From Hypoxylon rubiginosum (Eukaryota; Ascomycota; Sordariomycetes; Xylariales; Hypoxylaceae), in contig CADCXA010000057.1 of NCBI GenBank assembly GCA_902806565.1, positions 186,001-250,000 of the forward strand: a DNA stretch of 64,000 nt, read 5' to 3'. A program made the position numbers and the translations under genes. The notes under the pieces were generated by a model. That model was not told the origin of the DNA, searched no databases, and saw only the letters and a list, made by a program, of their open reading frames with translations. This document shows positions 33,393-43,337 of the stretch, one piece after another. The first letter of the stretch is position 1; every line of letters begins with the position of its first letter.

Positions 33393-34974
33393 ATGCTGTC
33401 TACTGCCTTCCTCACTCTCGGCTGGGCAAGCACCGTCATAGCCCATGCCGGGCATGATCAGAAGCCCATATCTGGACCTCACCAGTCTCTTTGGTATCAA
33501 ACCCTTCCTGGAGATGGCGGGACGCAGGCAAGTAGGCCCTCGGTGCAAGTAACAGGATGTCCACGTGAGCCCCCGAACTTACAAATAGACAGGCCGACTC
33601 GGTATTCTCTGGTATCTCGACGTTTGGACGTCTGCCATACAGGCCCTGTCTAGAACATAGAGACATTCAGTACGACATTGCCTTCATTGGTCAGTGCTAT
33701 TCTTGGTCATGGTGATACGGAACGTTCTGGCTCACAAGCTTTCAGGTGCCCCCTTTGATACCGGCACGTCTTACAGGCCCGGTGCCCGCTTCGGCCCATC
33801 CGGTATTCGTCAGGGATCTCGAAGGCTTAACCTATAGTATGTCTGGTCCGAACGGGTATTAGGACTCGAGAAACTGATCTAGTTGGATCAATAGCGGCGG
33901 CTATAATGTTCCCCTTGATACGAACCCATTCAACAGCTGGGCTACCGTCCTCGACTGCGGCGACATCCCTGTCACCAGGTACATGCTTATTAGGGGGTGA
34001 CTGCGTTTCGCTGCACTAGGAAGTTAACACCATACCAGTTACGATAACACTTACGCCCTCCATCAGATCGAGGAGGGACACTTTGAACTTCTCTCACGCG
34101 CTCCGATCACTGCTGCCAAAGAAAAGGGCCCGGGAAAGAAAGACAGGACGCTTCCCCGCATTATCACGCTCGGGGGTGACCACACGATCACTCTGCCGCT
34201 GCTTCGCTCGATCAAGCGTGCATACGGTCCCATTTCCGTCATCCACTTTGACAGTCACTTGGACACATGTAAGCATCTGCCAATTGTGCTTTCCAGGCAA
34301 TCCCTTGGGTTGAAGTGGTAATAAGAAGCAGACCGAGCTGACATTGCGACGCAGGGCGACCGAAAGTGTTCGGCGGATCTCCATCAGAGGTAGCCAGCGT
34401 CAACCACGGGACCTACTTCTATCATGCCGCCATGGAGGGCCTGCTATCCAACAATAGCAACATCCACGCCGGTATCCGGACAACCCTTAGCGGGCCAAGC
34501 GATTACGATAACGACGGCTACTGCGGCTTCGAGATCGTCGAGGCGCGCGAGGTGGATAAGATCGGTACGGACGGCATCATTAAGAAGATCCTCGAGCGAG
34601 TCGGCGATGGCCCCGTCTACTTGTCTCTCGATATCGACACACTGGATCCTGCCTTCGCCCCCGCCACCGGAACGCCCGAGACGGGAGGCTGGTCGACCCG
34701 CGAGCTGAGAACCATCATTCGAGGTCTGGAGAGCTTGAACATTGTGGCGGCGGACGTCGTCGAGGTTGCTGTGAGTTGCTGCTTTCTGGAATGTCTCAAA
34801 CCTTGAAGATCGAAGATGCTGACCAGCGTGAAATTGCAGCCCGCGTACGACACGAACGCCGAGCTCACTACCATGGCTGCCGCCGATGCCCTGTACGAGA
34901 TTATGAGTATCATGGTAAAGAAGGGCCCCCTGAGCAATATGGTTCCCGGGAATGAGGAGATCCAGGACCTATAA
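33393..34974 (+). CDS. agmatinase/guanidinobutyrase-type ureohydrolase with signal peptide
   Basis: Seven exons: 33393-33527, 33593-33689, 33746-33836, 33883-33978, 34039-34268, 34355-34770, 34840-34974. They give 399 residues. The first intron begins GCAAGT (GC-AG type); the exon joint [17 protein letters not shown] requires it. The N-terminus ([19 protein letters not shown]) is a signal peptide, usual in this fungal subgroup. Mn-binding residues are His188 in GGDHTITL, Asp211/His213/Asp215 in FDSHLDTW and Asp309/Asp311 in [15 protein letters not shown], so the binuclear site is complete (DSHLD where many members have DAHCD). Ureohydrolases split a guanidino group to urea and an amine; relatives act on agmatine, 4-guanidinobutyrate or guanidine itself. 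The substrate is not decided by the sequence. Confidence 0.93.
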
Positions 34975-35427
34975 GCGAGGTATGCATTTGGTGTACATCA
35001 AAGAAGGCTTGGAGACAGGGAATTGGCGGGTGGGGGTTATGTGGTAAGAGAATATAGGGGGTGAGTTTCATTGGGAAATCGTTAGATTACCTGGTACTAT
35101 GATGGCAAATGATGAGACACGGACTTTCCATATGATGAAATGATTCATATTATTTGCTCTAGAAACTGCTGCTTTATAGTAGACTTTCTCGAGTACCTGA
35201 ATAGGCAACAATGATATTGTCTTGGACTTTCGATCTCGCTAGGGTACCTATATAGATTGGTTAGCTCGGTCATAGATTAACATGAAGTGTGCATGCAACT
35301 TCTGGAGACATACCAGGGGGTTTGAATTTACACTGTCACTCCATCTTCATTGGACGTATCGTATCATACCAACTCCTGGCAAACGTGACATACATATCTT
35401 CAAAGTAACAAGCGCCGTAGTAAAGTA
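34975..35427. other. convergent intergenic spacer, no gene seen
   Basis: About 450 bp between the stop codons of the ureohydrolase and the regulator. I see nothing beyond ordinary 3' flanks. Confidence 0.45.
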
Positions 35428-38190
35428 TTAACGAGGCCAGCTCGATGGACTGGACTCTGACCAGCCCACCATGTTCATATACCCAAAATACCAGTTTGCG
35501 GCTTGGCTCGCCTGGGCATCTACTCCCTGAGAGGCCGGCTCGTAAGCTGCCGATTGAAACCCTAGACCCATAGCACGCAGGGCTGTGTCGTCCATCGGCA
35601 ACAATCCGGCCTGGTTCAGATACATCTCGAGCTCGTCACCTATCGTAGTGTCGCGGGCGGGACCGTGATTACGACCGCGATTGTGTTGCTGCAGCTCGCC
35701 CGATGCCTCCTGCTGGTTCTGCTTTGCTTCAAAGTAGAGCACTGCCACGTTGTACAGCACCTCGCAGAGCCGGTAGAGCCTGTCGACAGGCTCTGATACG
35801 CTGCGGAAGGGCTCCAGCGAGGTCTTGAACTTCTCGACGCGCTGGAGATCGCCGGCATGGCAATTCTCGATAGCATGACAGAAGAGTACAATAAAAGGTA
35901 TAAAGGGGGAGAAAAGAATGGCCCTGGATCACGAAAAGTCAGCCCGGACCATGATGGTAGAGTCCGGAAGGGGTAGGGGAATATCTTTGACGTGTCCTTC
36001 GACACCTTACTGATATACTCACCAATGCATATATGCAGTGGCTAGTTCCGGCTTGCCTCGAAACAGCTCGGTACATTCTAGGTGCAATTGCACCACGTCT
36101 CTTGCGCAATCGATGCACTCGACACAAAACATGGACGACGGGCCCGGAGGAGTAGCCATGGCCCCGGGTGGGACAGCCCGGTAGACTAATGTTAGGGTAG
36201 ATAGGATCGAGACCTCATCCGACTTGAGAAGCATAGCCGAGATGGCGTCGCTCCCACTGTTCCCTGCCGACCCGTCGGTCTCCAGGCGCTTCCGGGTCTC
36301 GGTCAGCTTGTCCACTTCACGGAGAAGGATCTCTACGCACGCGCGCGCTGATTGAACGCGCTGATCGACCGGCTGGAGCAACGCGATGGGACTGTATAGC
36401 TTCTCGTACGTCTCGCCCTGGGCTTCGGCGTGGCGCAGCCAGCCGTGGATCGTCTCGCGGTGCTCCTCGAACTCGCCCAGCGGCCCGAGCCTGCGCGGCA
36501 CCGTGATGTCATAGTCCTGCAAGTTTGACGATCGTCCAAACCTAAGAGCGAGTGCCTTGTCAAAGATGTATACCAGCCAGAATCGTGTTACACGCCTATT
36601 CCTCGTGTCCTCGGTCTCTCCCGGTAGGAAGTCCTTGCGGTGATAGCCTAGCGCGAGGCAGACCTGGCACGCAGCCGCATTAAGCTGCCAAGCTAGCGAG
36701 GGCTTCGAGATCTCGGTAGCATAGCTCGCCGCCATGATGAGGGCCTCGACCGTCTCCTTTCGCGGAGGCATCAGCAGGCTCAAATTTGCAAGGGCCGTCT
36801 CTAGGTTGTCCCGACATGTGCCGCTATGTTCCCGGTAGGCCGACGCCGCCGCCATGTCTCCGGTCTGCACCGCCAAGGCCGTCTTCTCCTGGAAGAGGTA
36901 ATACAAGCCCGCATTGACCGACACGAAAGTCGCCTGGCTGAAGTTCTCGGTGGGAAAGTAGACTTTCTTGCACTGTTCGGTGAAATAATCCACGCTGTCG
37001 AAGGCGCAGATAAGCGTGAATGTGACAGGTTTCCGCTCCTTAAGCTCGCGCAACACATCGACCACGGTCGCTAGCGGTGCCATGGGCAGCCGGGACAGCA
37101 CGTCACGTCCGAGGAGCTTGGCGTGCGCCAGGTGCGTCTCGCTTGCGGTGTTTTGCTGGCTCTGCATACGCAGCAGCTGCCGCAACGAGGACATGGCAAC
37201 GCGCATGTTCGGGTGCGCAGACTCGAGCGACGTGTGACGGGTAACAGCGTCCTCGACGAACTGCCCGGCAAAGGCGGCGTGGGCCGTCACCGAGCTGTTG
37301 CCTTGAAAGGCAGAGCCGCCGTGGCTCTTGTCCGGGTGCAGACTACCGGTCGCGGGCCTCTCGGGTCTCTGTGAAACTTCATTCTCCAATCCCAACGGAG
37401 ATGCAACTATGGGAGATGGCTCGACTGCTGTGTCAGAGACGCCTTTACTGTTAGGGGTGCCCATCCGGCTCTGGTTTTCGGCAATCTTTTCGACAAGATT
37501 CGTGATCTTGTCAAGTCGAGATTCAATGTAGTCTATCTTTCTTTCACTGTAGGTTGTAGGATCGAATCATCAGCCCCCTTGTAACTTTGATCGAAAGGAC
37601 AGAAGCTGAAGAGTGAGGCTCGTACTATTGCGACGATATCAGCACACGCTGCCGTGATTCTCTCGGTCTCGGACCATTGCTGGTGAATGAGCAGTGGTAC
37701 TTGGCCGTCGTGCAATTCGCACACGGGCTCCGCCTGTCGCAGCGAACCTAATATGAGAATCGTTATCGTGAGTAATTAGTGGTACCTATCTAATATTCGG
37801 GGAAGAGCGAAAGCAACATGCTCACCTTTCGCAGTCGGCACTGATCACACTTTGTACGGTTTTATCTGTAAGCATATGTGTACGCTCTGACCTTCGGATC
37901 GTCTCGGTTTGGAAATCCTCGGAATGGGTGAAGACCAAACTACCCTTATCTTGGCCGAGTGAACGCATTGAGTTGGTACTTACAGCACGTGGAAAGGCGT
38001 TCCCATCCTCCCCGGGCCCGGCGGTCTCGGTGGGTGAATTCATCTTCAACTTCGGGCATGGAAAGGGTCCAGATGATTCCTTTATAGATGACCACCAGTC
38101 CTGCTCTGTGCCGCGGGATCGATGAGGCTCTTGTGATGAGAGTTGTCCCTGAGCCGTTTGGCCGGGGCCCTTATCTTTGGGAATTCCCAT
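35428..38190 (-). CDS. Zn(II)2Cys6 transcription factor
   Basis: Exons 38190-37984, 37849-37826, 37747-37626, 37546-36023 and 35923-35428 give 790 residues. The zinc cluster is complete: Cys70, 73, 80, 86, 89, 96 (CDQCRLRK|VRCDRRSPCANC). It is split by an intron, and its first half is a 24-nt exon. Intron 1 (134 bp) must end at CAAAG, because the earlier TTACAG acceptor leads to a stop. A coiled-coil-like stretch follows (ERKIDYIESRLDKITNLVEKI, about 119-139), then a fungal_trans domain (FWLVYIFDKALALRFGRSS). The first ATG is 38190; 38043 (MNSPTETAG) is an alternative giving a short N-terminus, and would place the palindrome half-site at 38111-38120 upstream of the gene. Its place at the end of the nitrogen cluster makes it the natural pathway regulator, by inference. 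Confidence 0.9.
38111..38120. promoter_or_regulatory. half of the cluster palindrome at the 5' end of the regulator gene
   Basis: CCGCGGGATC matches the first ten bases of the 16-bp palindrome. It is in the first exon if translation starts at 38190, or just upstream if it starts at 38043. The same 10-mer (as GATCCCGCGG) also occurs at 15216-15225 inside an unrelated coding region, so it may be chance. Confidence 0.3.
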
Positions 38191-38404
38191 CCCCACTTTT
38201 CATTAGACCAAGCTAACAGCTAGCAGCTAAGAAGCGGAATAGCGATCTGCTCCCTGGAGCTTAGTGGCTAGTCACTGTAATTACTGGATATTAAGCCACT
38301 ATATTATTGCATACCTCTGTAGCTGAGTCAGCCTTCTCGCGCTCTGATTTCAATGTCCAACGCAAACTCCCAATTTGATTCCCCCTTATCCACCTTATCC
38401 AGCA

Positions 38405-39178
38405 ATGTTTACCCTCCTAACTCGACGACACAGGCGTCGGGCTCATCTACCTAACTCCCAGGCTCAGTCTCTGCTGTTCTCGGCTTTGCCTGTGGAGCTG
38501 CGCCTTCACATTTTTGGTCTCGTCGTGGTTCACGGTTCACCCATTCCTCTAGCCGCCGAGGGACCCCGAAACGGGTTGACTCTTACCTTGCAAACGCCTG
38601 GAATTGGTGGGCCGCAAGTCAAAGCTCTGCGCGCCACCCGTCTATTAAGTCTCCCGCTAACCTGCGCTCGCGCCCACGCCGAGGCGCTTCCGCTGCTCTA
38701 CGGTGGCAACACCTTTTCTGTAGGCGACCCGGCGGTTGTACGGCTGCTTGCGGCTGGTGTGGGCGCCCTGCTGCTCCGGCGATTTGACATCTCTTGGACC
38801 TTGTCCAACCCGCCGTCGCCGCCGCCGACGGCACGGTCGCAGCAGCCCAAGAAAAGTTGGACGGCTTCATTATGGAGAAACTGGGGTCATAGAGGTGGTA
38901 AGAGTAGCAAGGAGTGGCGAGAATGGACAGAAACCTGGGAGGCTCTGGCGAGGCTCGAACGTCTACAGTGGCTACGTGTCGAATTAAGCGTGTCGCCTTT
39001 CTGGACAAGCGGATGGCAGGAGCGGGAGGCAGAGATTCTACAGCCGCTAAAGAACGTTCTGAGGGAGGGAGCGCATGGAGAATTGAACATTACCTGGGAG
39101 CGAGACGTGCAGCGACTCGTAGCCGCAGAAGAAATGTTGAATGGATGGGTGGTCGACCGGCAGGTCGAAGGCCTGTAA
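38405..39178 (+). CDS. small F-box/DUF7730-like hypothetical protein
   Basis: A single exon of 257 residues; the frame opens earlier, but the first ATG is 38405 (MFTLLTRRHRRRAH). The block QSLLFSALPVELRLHIFGLVV has the L..LP.ELR..I(Y/F) pattern found at the start of fungal F-box-like and DUF7730 proteins, and LTCARAHAEALPLLYGGNTFSV is the second usual block (R..Y.E..P.LY..N.F). The rest contains a Ser/Pro/Gln patch and a Trp-rich stretch (WREWTETWEALARLERL). Function in the family is unknown. It diverges from the Zn2Cys6 gene over only about 210 bp, so the two may share a promoter. Not obviously part of the catabolic cluster. Confidence 0.78.
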   Translation: MFTLLTRRHRRRAHLPNSQAQSLLFSALPVELRLHIFGLVVVHGSPIPLAAEGPRNGLTLTLQTPGIGGPQVKALRATRLLSLPLTCARAHAEALPLLYGGNTFSVGDPAVVRLLAAGVGALLLRRFDISWTLSNPPSPPPTARSQQPKKSWTASLWRNWGHRGGKSSKEWREWTETWEALARLERLQWLRVELSVSPFWTSGWQEREAEILQPLKNVLREGAHGELNITWERDVQRLVAAEEMLNGWVVDRQVEGL

Positions 39179-39284
39179 CTTGGGTACGCAGGGCTCCTTA
39201 CCCGATGACTTGGTGTAATCGAAACACGTTCGCAGAAAATCGACACCTCTTCCGAAAATATTCATTGACAATTTTACCTACACA

Positions 39285-40367
39285 CTACATGAGATGCTTT
39301 ATTGCATCGACTTGAACAGCATCTATACCCCGGCCAGCCCCAGAACCAAGCCACCTCCTTGAGCTCCCCTGAACCGACGGGGTCGAGACGAAATTGCCAT
39401 TTTCGTCAATCGGGCTACCTTGGCTAAACCAATACAGCGCGCTGCCAAAAAGTGCCCACGAGTCAGCGTTGTTCTTCCCGCTACCGTCGCCTGCGAGCCC
39501 CTTGCAATTTTTCCAGCCGTAGCCGTCAAACCCTCCGATGTCGTCCTTAAACCCGCCCGGTGTCGTATGCATCATCTCATGGAGCATGGCCTTATCCCAA
39601 AGACTCATCAGGTCGATGGGCGTGTATTTCTTGTTAGTAATCCAAGTGTCGAGCCCTTTGACAGCCAGATAGGCGCGCAGCGACGTGATGTCCTTTTTAG
39701 TTTGAAACTTCTTTCCCATAGCGTATTGCAGGAACCACGGGCAGACTTGGATGACATCCCAATGGTTGGCAAACGTCTGCGTGTACATGAAAGCACGGCC
39801 GCAGCCATTGGTACTTCCGACGGCTCGTTTTACCTTGTTGTCGTATAGATGGAGCGGATCTTTTACTCTTCGCTCGAGGCGGCTCGTGTCGCAGAAGATG
39901 ACGACTTCATTTTTGTCCAGGTCGTCCAAGTCCCCCGTCTTCTCCTCTTCGAACACGCGGATGCCAGTTCTTTCCTGTTTGTTGTTCGGCTGGCCCGGAT
40001 CTAAGGCGACTGCAGCCAAATATTAATCAACTGAAACATTCAATAGTGGATGACTTACGCTCAACCATGGTCTTTGCAGCGCTGCCTTCTATGTTGAAGA
40101 GCTGTTGTAGTAGCCAAGCCGCGTTTGCATCTATCGGTTCTGTTTTGACGCTTGCGGAAGCCAAATTGGCCATGGTGAACGCCTGTTCTACCATATCCTT
40201 GACGAATTGATAACTGTCTATCTCGGGTAAGTTCGTCAACTCCTGCGGGCCAAAGTGGAAAACTCACCACCGGTGCAAGAATCCGGATCGATCAGGTACC
40301 CGCTGGCGGTACTCAAAAAGCCCAATGCAACGCAGGACGCTGCGATAATAGAAGAGAGCAACATCAT
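39285..40367 (-). CDS. secreted HExxH metallopeptidase-like protein (aspzincin/M35-like)
   Basis: Exons 40367-40268, 40217-40059 and 40009-39285 (introns of 50 and 49 bp, among the shortest in the window) give 327 residues. The start is ATG 40367, followed by the signal peptide MMLLSSIIAASCVALGFLSTASG. The zinc motif is HEMMH (230-234), followed by DIGGFDGYGWKNC and NADSWALF (267-271); HExxH with a downstream NADS(Y/W)..F is the arrangement of deuterolysin/aspzincin enzymes, where the aspartate is the third ligand. Cysteines at IFCDT, GCGRAF, CPWFL and NCKGL suggest disulfides. Fungal relatives are usually annotated as putative extracellular peptidases. The first junction uses an acceptor GATAG chosen because the nearer GCAG puts the frame wrong. 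Confidence 0.83.
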
Positions 40368-41267
40368 GTGTGAATCTATAGGCGATGCGAGGGATCCTTC
40401 CAACTCAGGTAGGTACTTAAGGGAAGATACTAAGATCAATTCAGAATATGATACATTTAAACCCAATCCAAGAATCAAGGTCGAGGATATGGGCAAGGGC
40501 AGAACACGGAAGTTATAGAGCCCATCACGACTTCAAACAAGATGAACGGCACGGCAGACCACTGCAAGAAACGATCCTCCCAGGAGAAATGAGATCTAGG
40601 GAATGGCGAACGCTGCGCCTTTGTGTATAATTAGAATATGTTCTTAATATTGTCAATTCTCAGCCGCGGCGCGGATATTATGCTCAACCAGATATATTCA
40701 CCGTCAACGACCCGCATGTTTCAGTATAAAAAAGGAGTCTGCATGTTACCGACCTGATGTCAGCTCAGATCAGTAATCGGACCGAAATCGCGCCACCACA
40801 TCACAGCTAAAAACGCGAACAAGTCTATCAACACATGCTTCCTAAAGCGAGAGCTGATGGAATGCGACGGTATGGCAATGACATTGTTACAATTCTCCAT
40901 TAATAGTATGATATTAGCTTTAGTGAGGCGGACAGGCGCAGTCAACCTCGCCGAGTATGACTCCTGACTTTCCACTCTTACGTAACAATTAAGATTGCTC
41001 ACGAGGCGCAGTGAAGGTGACCCTCTAGTGGTGCATTATTTTGGGAACCACATTGGGTACTTGCCCCTGAATGAGACTCCAAAAATACGACGTGGCGATG
41101 GGTGGTGTTCGAAGCAGATATGTGAATATATACCCAACCAAAGCTAGATTTAAATACCTTTTTCCTTCCACATTCACTGCATTTGTCCTCATCGATTTCC
41201 ATCCTGTCGGCTGTCTGTGTTGACTATTTCAAGGCTTCTTCTCGATTAAGGGGTCAATTAACACGGA
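40368..41267. promoter_or_regulatory. divergent intergenic region, peptidase / secreted protein
   Basis: About 900 bp between two start codons of secreted proteins. I see no gene, repeat or recognisable site; it presumably holds both promoters. Confidence 0.4.
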
Positions 41268-43337
41268 ATGACTAGACATAATCTGTGGCTCGGCGCCGCC
41301 CTTCTTTCTACCGCTGCTGCATTCGCTGCTCCAGATGGTCCGAGGATCACGCCTGCTCCGAAATTAGTTCGGCCTCGCTTGGATGCCGGCGGAAACGAGG
41401 TCAAGGCGATTGTGCCGACCGAGTCCGGGCAAATTGGCATCAATCCAGTTTCGGCGGAACTCGGCAACCCAGACGATTATCTACTCACCTATCTTGGCCC
41501 TAATAACCCTATAGTAACATGGAACGGACATGTATACCAGGTAAGCGAACAAAGCCTAAGCATGTCGTCTAGCCAAAGTGTTTATAAGATTTCATTAGTA
41601 CATTGAGGCCCATACAAATTACTTGAGCCTCGAGACGATCACTACTACTATCAACAATCAGCCATCAGCTACGACATCCTTGATCAAAGTTGCCGTCGCG
41701 ACCGCAGCGGCTGAAGACCCGGACCAGCAAGCCGGCGATATAGCAATCACCTTCGCGGAAGATGTAGCAGACGCTTTACGACAGACTGCCGATGAGGCCA
41801 TTCAGGCGTGCGCTCTAACGAAGCGTAGTCTTACCAAACGATTAGACTGCAAGTCACCCCTACTCTCTAGCTGCAGTCATCTCAATCAATACTAACAGAT
41901 CATAGCGGTGTCGTGCATTGTCGATGCGGCAGTGAAAGCAAGTGGCACGAATGGGCCACTTGACGCTATTGGCACGGATGCATTCTGGGAATCGATAGCC
42001 GTCAGCATCGCCGAGAATGCCCCCGAGTATCTCGCCAACGCTTATGCCGTTCTGCAAAGCCAGGCACAGAAGAATAAAGCCTTGATAATTATAGGTGCAA
42101 TATTGGCTGGCGTGAAGCTTTCCGGGCCTATTGCTGTAGTCAACATACCTGCAAAGGGTGTTGGCGGTTCGGACTCAGATAGTAACGACGATAGCAACAA
42201 ATGTGATCCCAGCAAGCCGGCCGATAAAGGTACGTTTATTCGACCAAGAAACACCGCCGCTTCCTCTGTGATTTGTCTGTCATCTAACATTCACCCTCCC
42301 CCCTTTTAGATTCTCCGATATGCAGTGACCAGGACTGCAAAGGAAGCGAGGACGACGCCTCGCCTAAGTGTACAGTCGACCCCAACAAGGACTGCGCATG
42401 CTTGCTCGTAGGCGAGGACCAGCCGCCACAGCAGTATGACCAGGCCTGGTGGGATGATCAACAGAGAATCATCGGCTCCGTCGACGCGAATCACGGGCTC
42501 ATCGGCACCGCTGCGCCCTCGTGCTCGCTCAACGGCGGCGGAGATGCTTTTGACGGCAAGCCGGCTGCTACGCCGGCCTCGTGGTGCGTATGCGACAGCG
42601 AAGGCACGAAACGCATCTATCCCACCATCGACTCCGCAACCTCTTCTCCGTGCGCTTATGCGATGACGCCTACAGCCACCATATCGCCGGCAATCACACA
42701 AGCGACCGGTGGAAGCGTGACGTCTTGTCGCACCTCGACGATCAGCGGGACGGGCGTGGGCGCGGGGCCGTACTGTACGTGTAACGACAACCAAATGTAC
42801 CCGCTCGCAACCTGGACGGATGCCGGCACGGCCGTGACCGGCTGTACCGCTACCCGCACCAGCAAAGCCACGTCCGCATCTACTCCGACTCCAACATGCA
42901 ACGTCAACAAGGATTTTAGCATCAGTCAAGATTTACTGGTTAGTGCGGGAGACGCCTTCTGCTCCGATAAAAGCGGCCAGTACCTTAGAGCTGTCCCAAT
43001 CAACCCGTATAGTAATGCGGTGACGGGTTATAATAAGGACGGTGCCAGCAAGGGCGGCAAGCTATACCTCTTCGCGTATCTTGACCAGGGCTGCACCGAC
43101 ACGGTCTCAATTAGCCAAGATGACTGCAAGGCGGCCTTCCAGAGTATCTTTGACCGTTGCGATACGGGTGCAGACATGCGCCAAGGAGGTGCTGCCAGCA
43201 TCAACTGTCAATGGTATAATATCACAGCCGTGGATTCGTGCATGGGGAGCGCGGATAGCTTTGCAAACCCTGGTAGCTGTAACGTTGGGTATCTACCTCC
43301 GTACTATAATGGGTGGCCACTCGGGACTGTACCTTGA
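41268..43337 (+). CDS. large secreted cysteine-containing protein of unknown function
   Basis: Exons 41268-41540, 41599-41848, 41906-42229 and 42310-43337 give 624 residues. Intron 2 (41849-41905) has no usable GT donor. GCAAGT at 41849 with acceptor CATAG at 41905, ten bases after a perfect TACTAAC branch site, keeps the frame, so it is probably a GC-AG intron. The protein starts with a signal peptide (MTRHNLWLGAALLSTAAAFA). An N-terminal half with possible Kex2 sites (TKRSLTKR, about 165-172) and a hydrophobic stretch ALIIIGAILAGVKLSGP leads to an acidic Ser/Asp linker and a C-terminal half rich in paired Cys (WCVCDS, YCTCND, TGCTAT) and Ser/Thr. I recognise no domain. It could be a wall-associated or effector-like protein; it borders the AT block, a setting known for fast-evolving genes. 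Confidence 0.75.

Noticed and set aside
41853..41898. GT donor at 41853 and acceptor at 41898 for intron 2 of the secreted protein
   Set aside because: This junction reads into a stop codon at once, and the acceptor is only three bases after the branch A; the GC-AG alternative keeps the frame.
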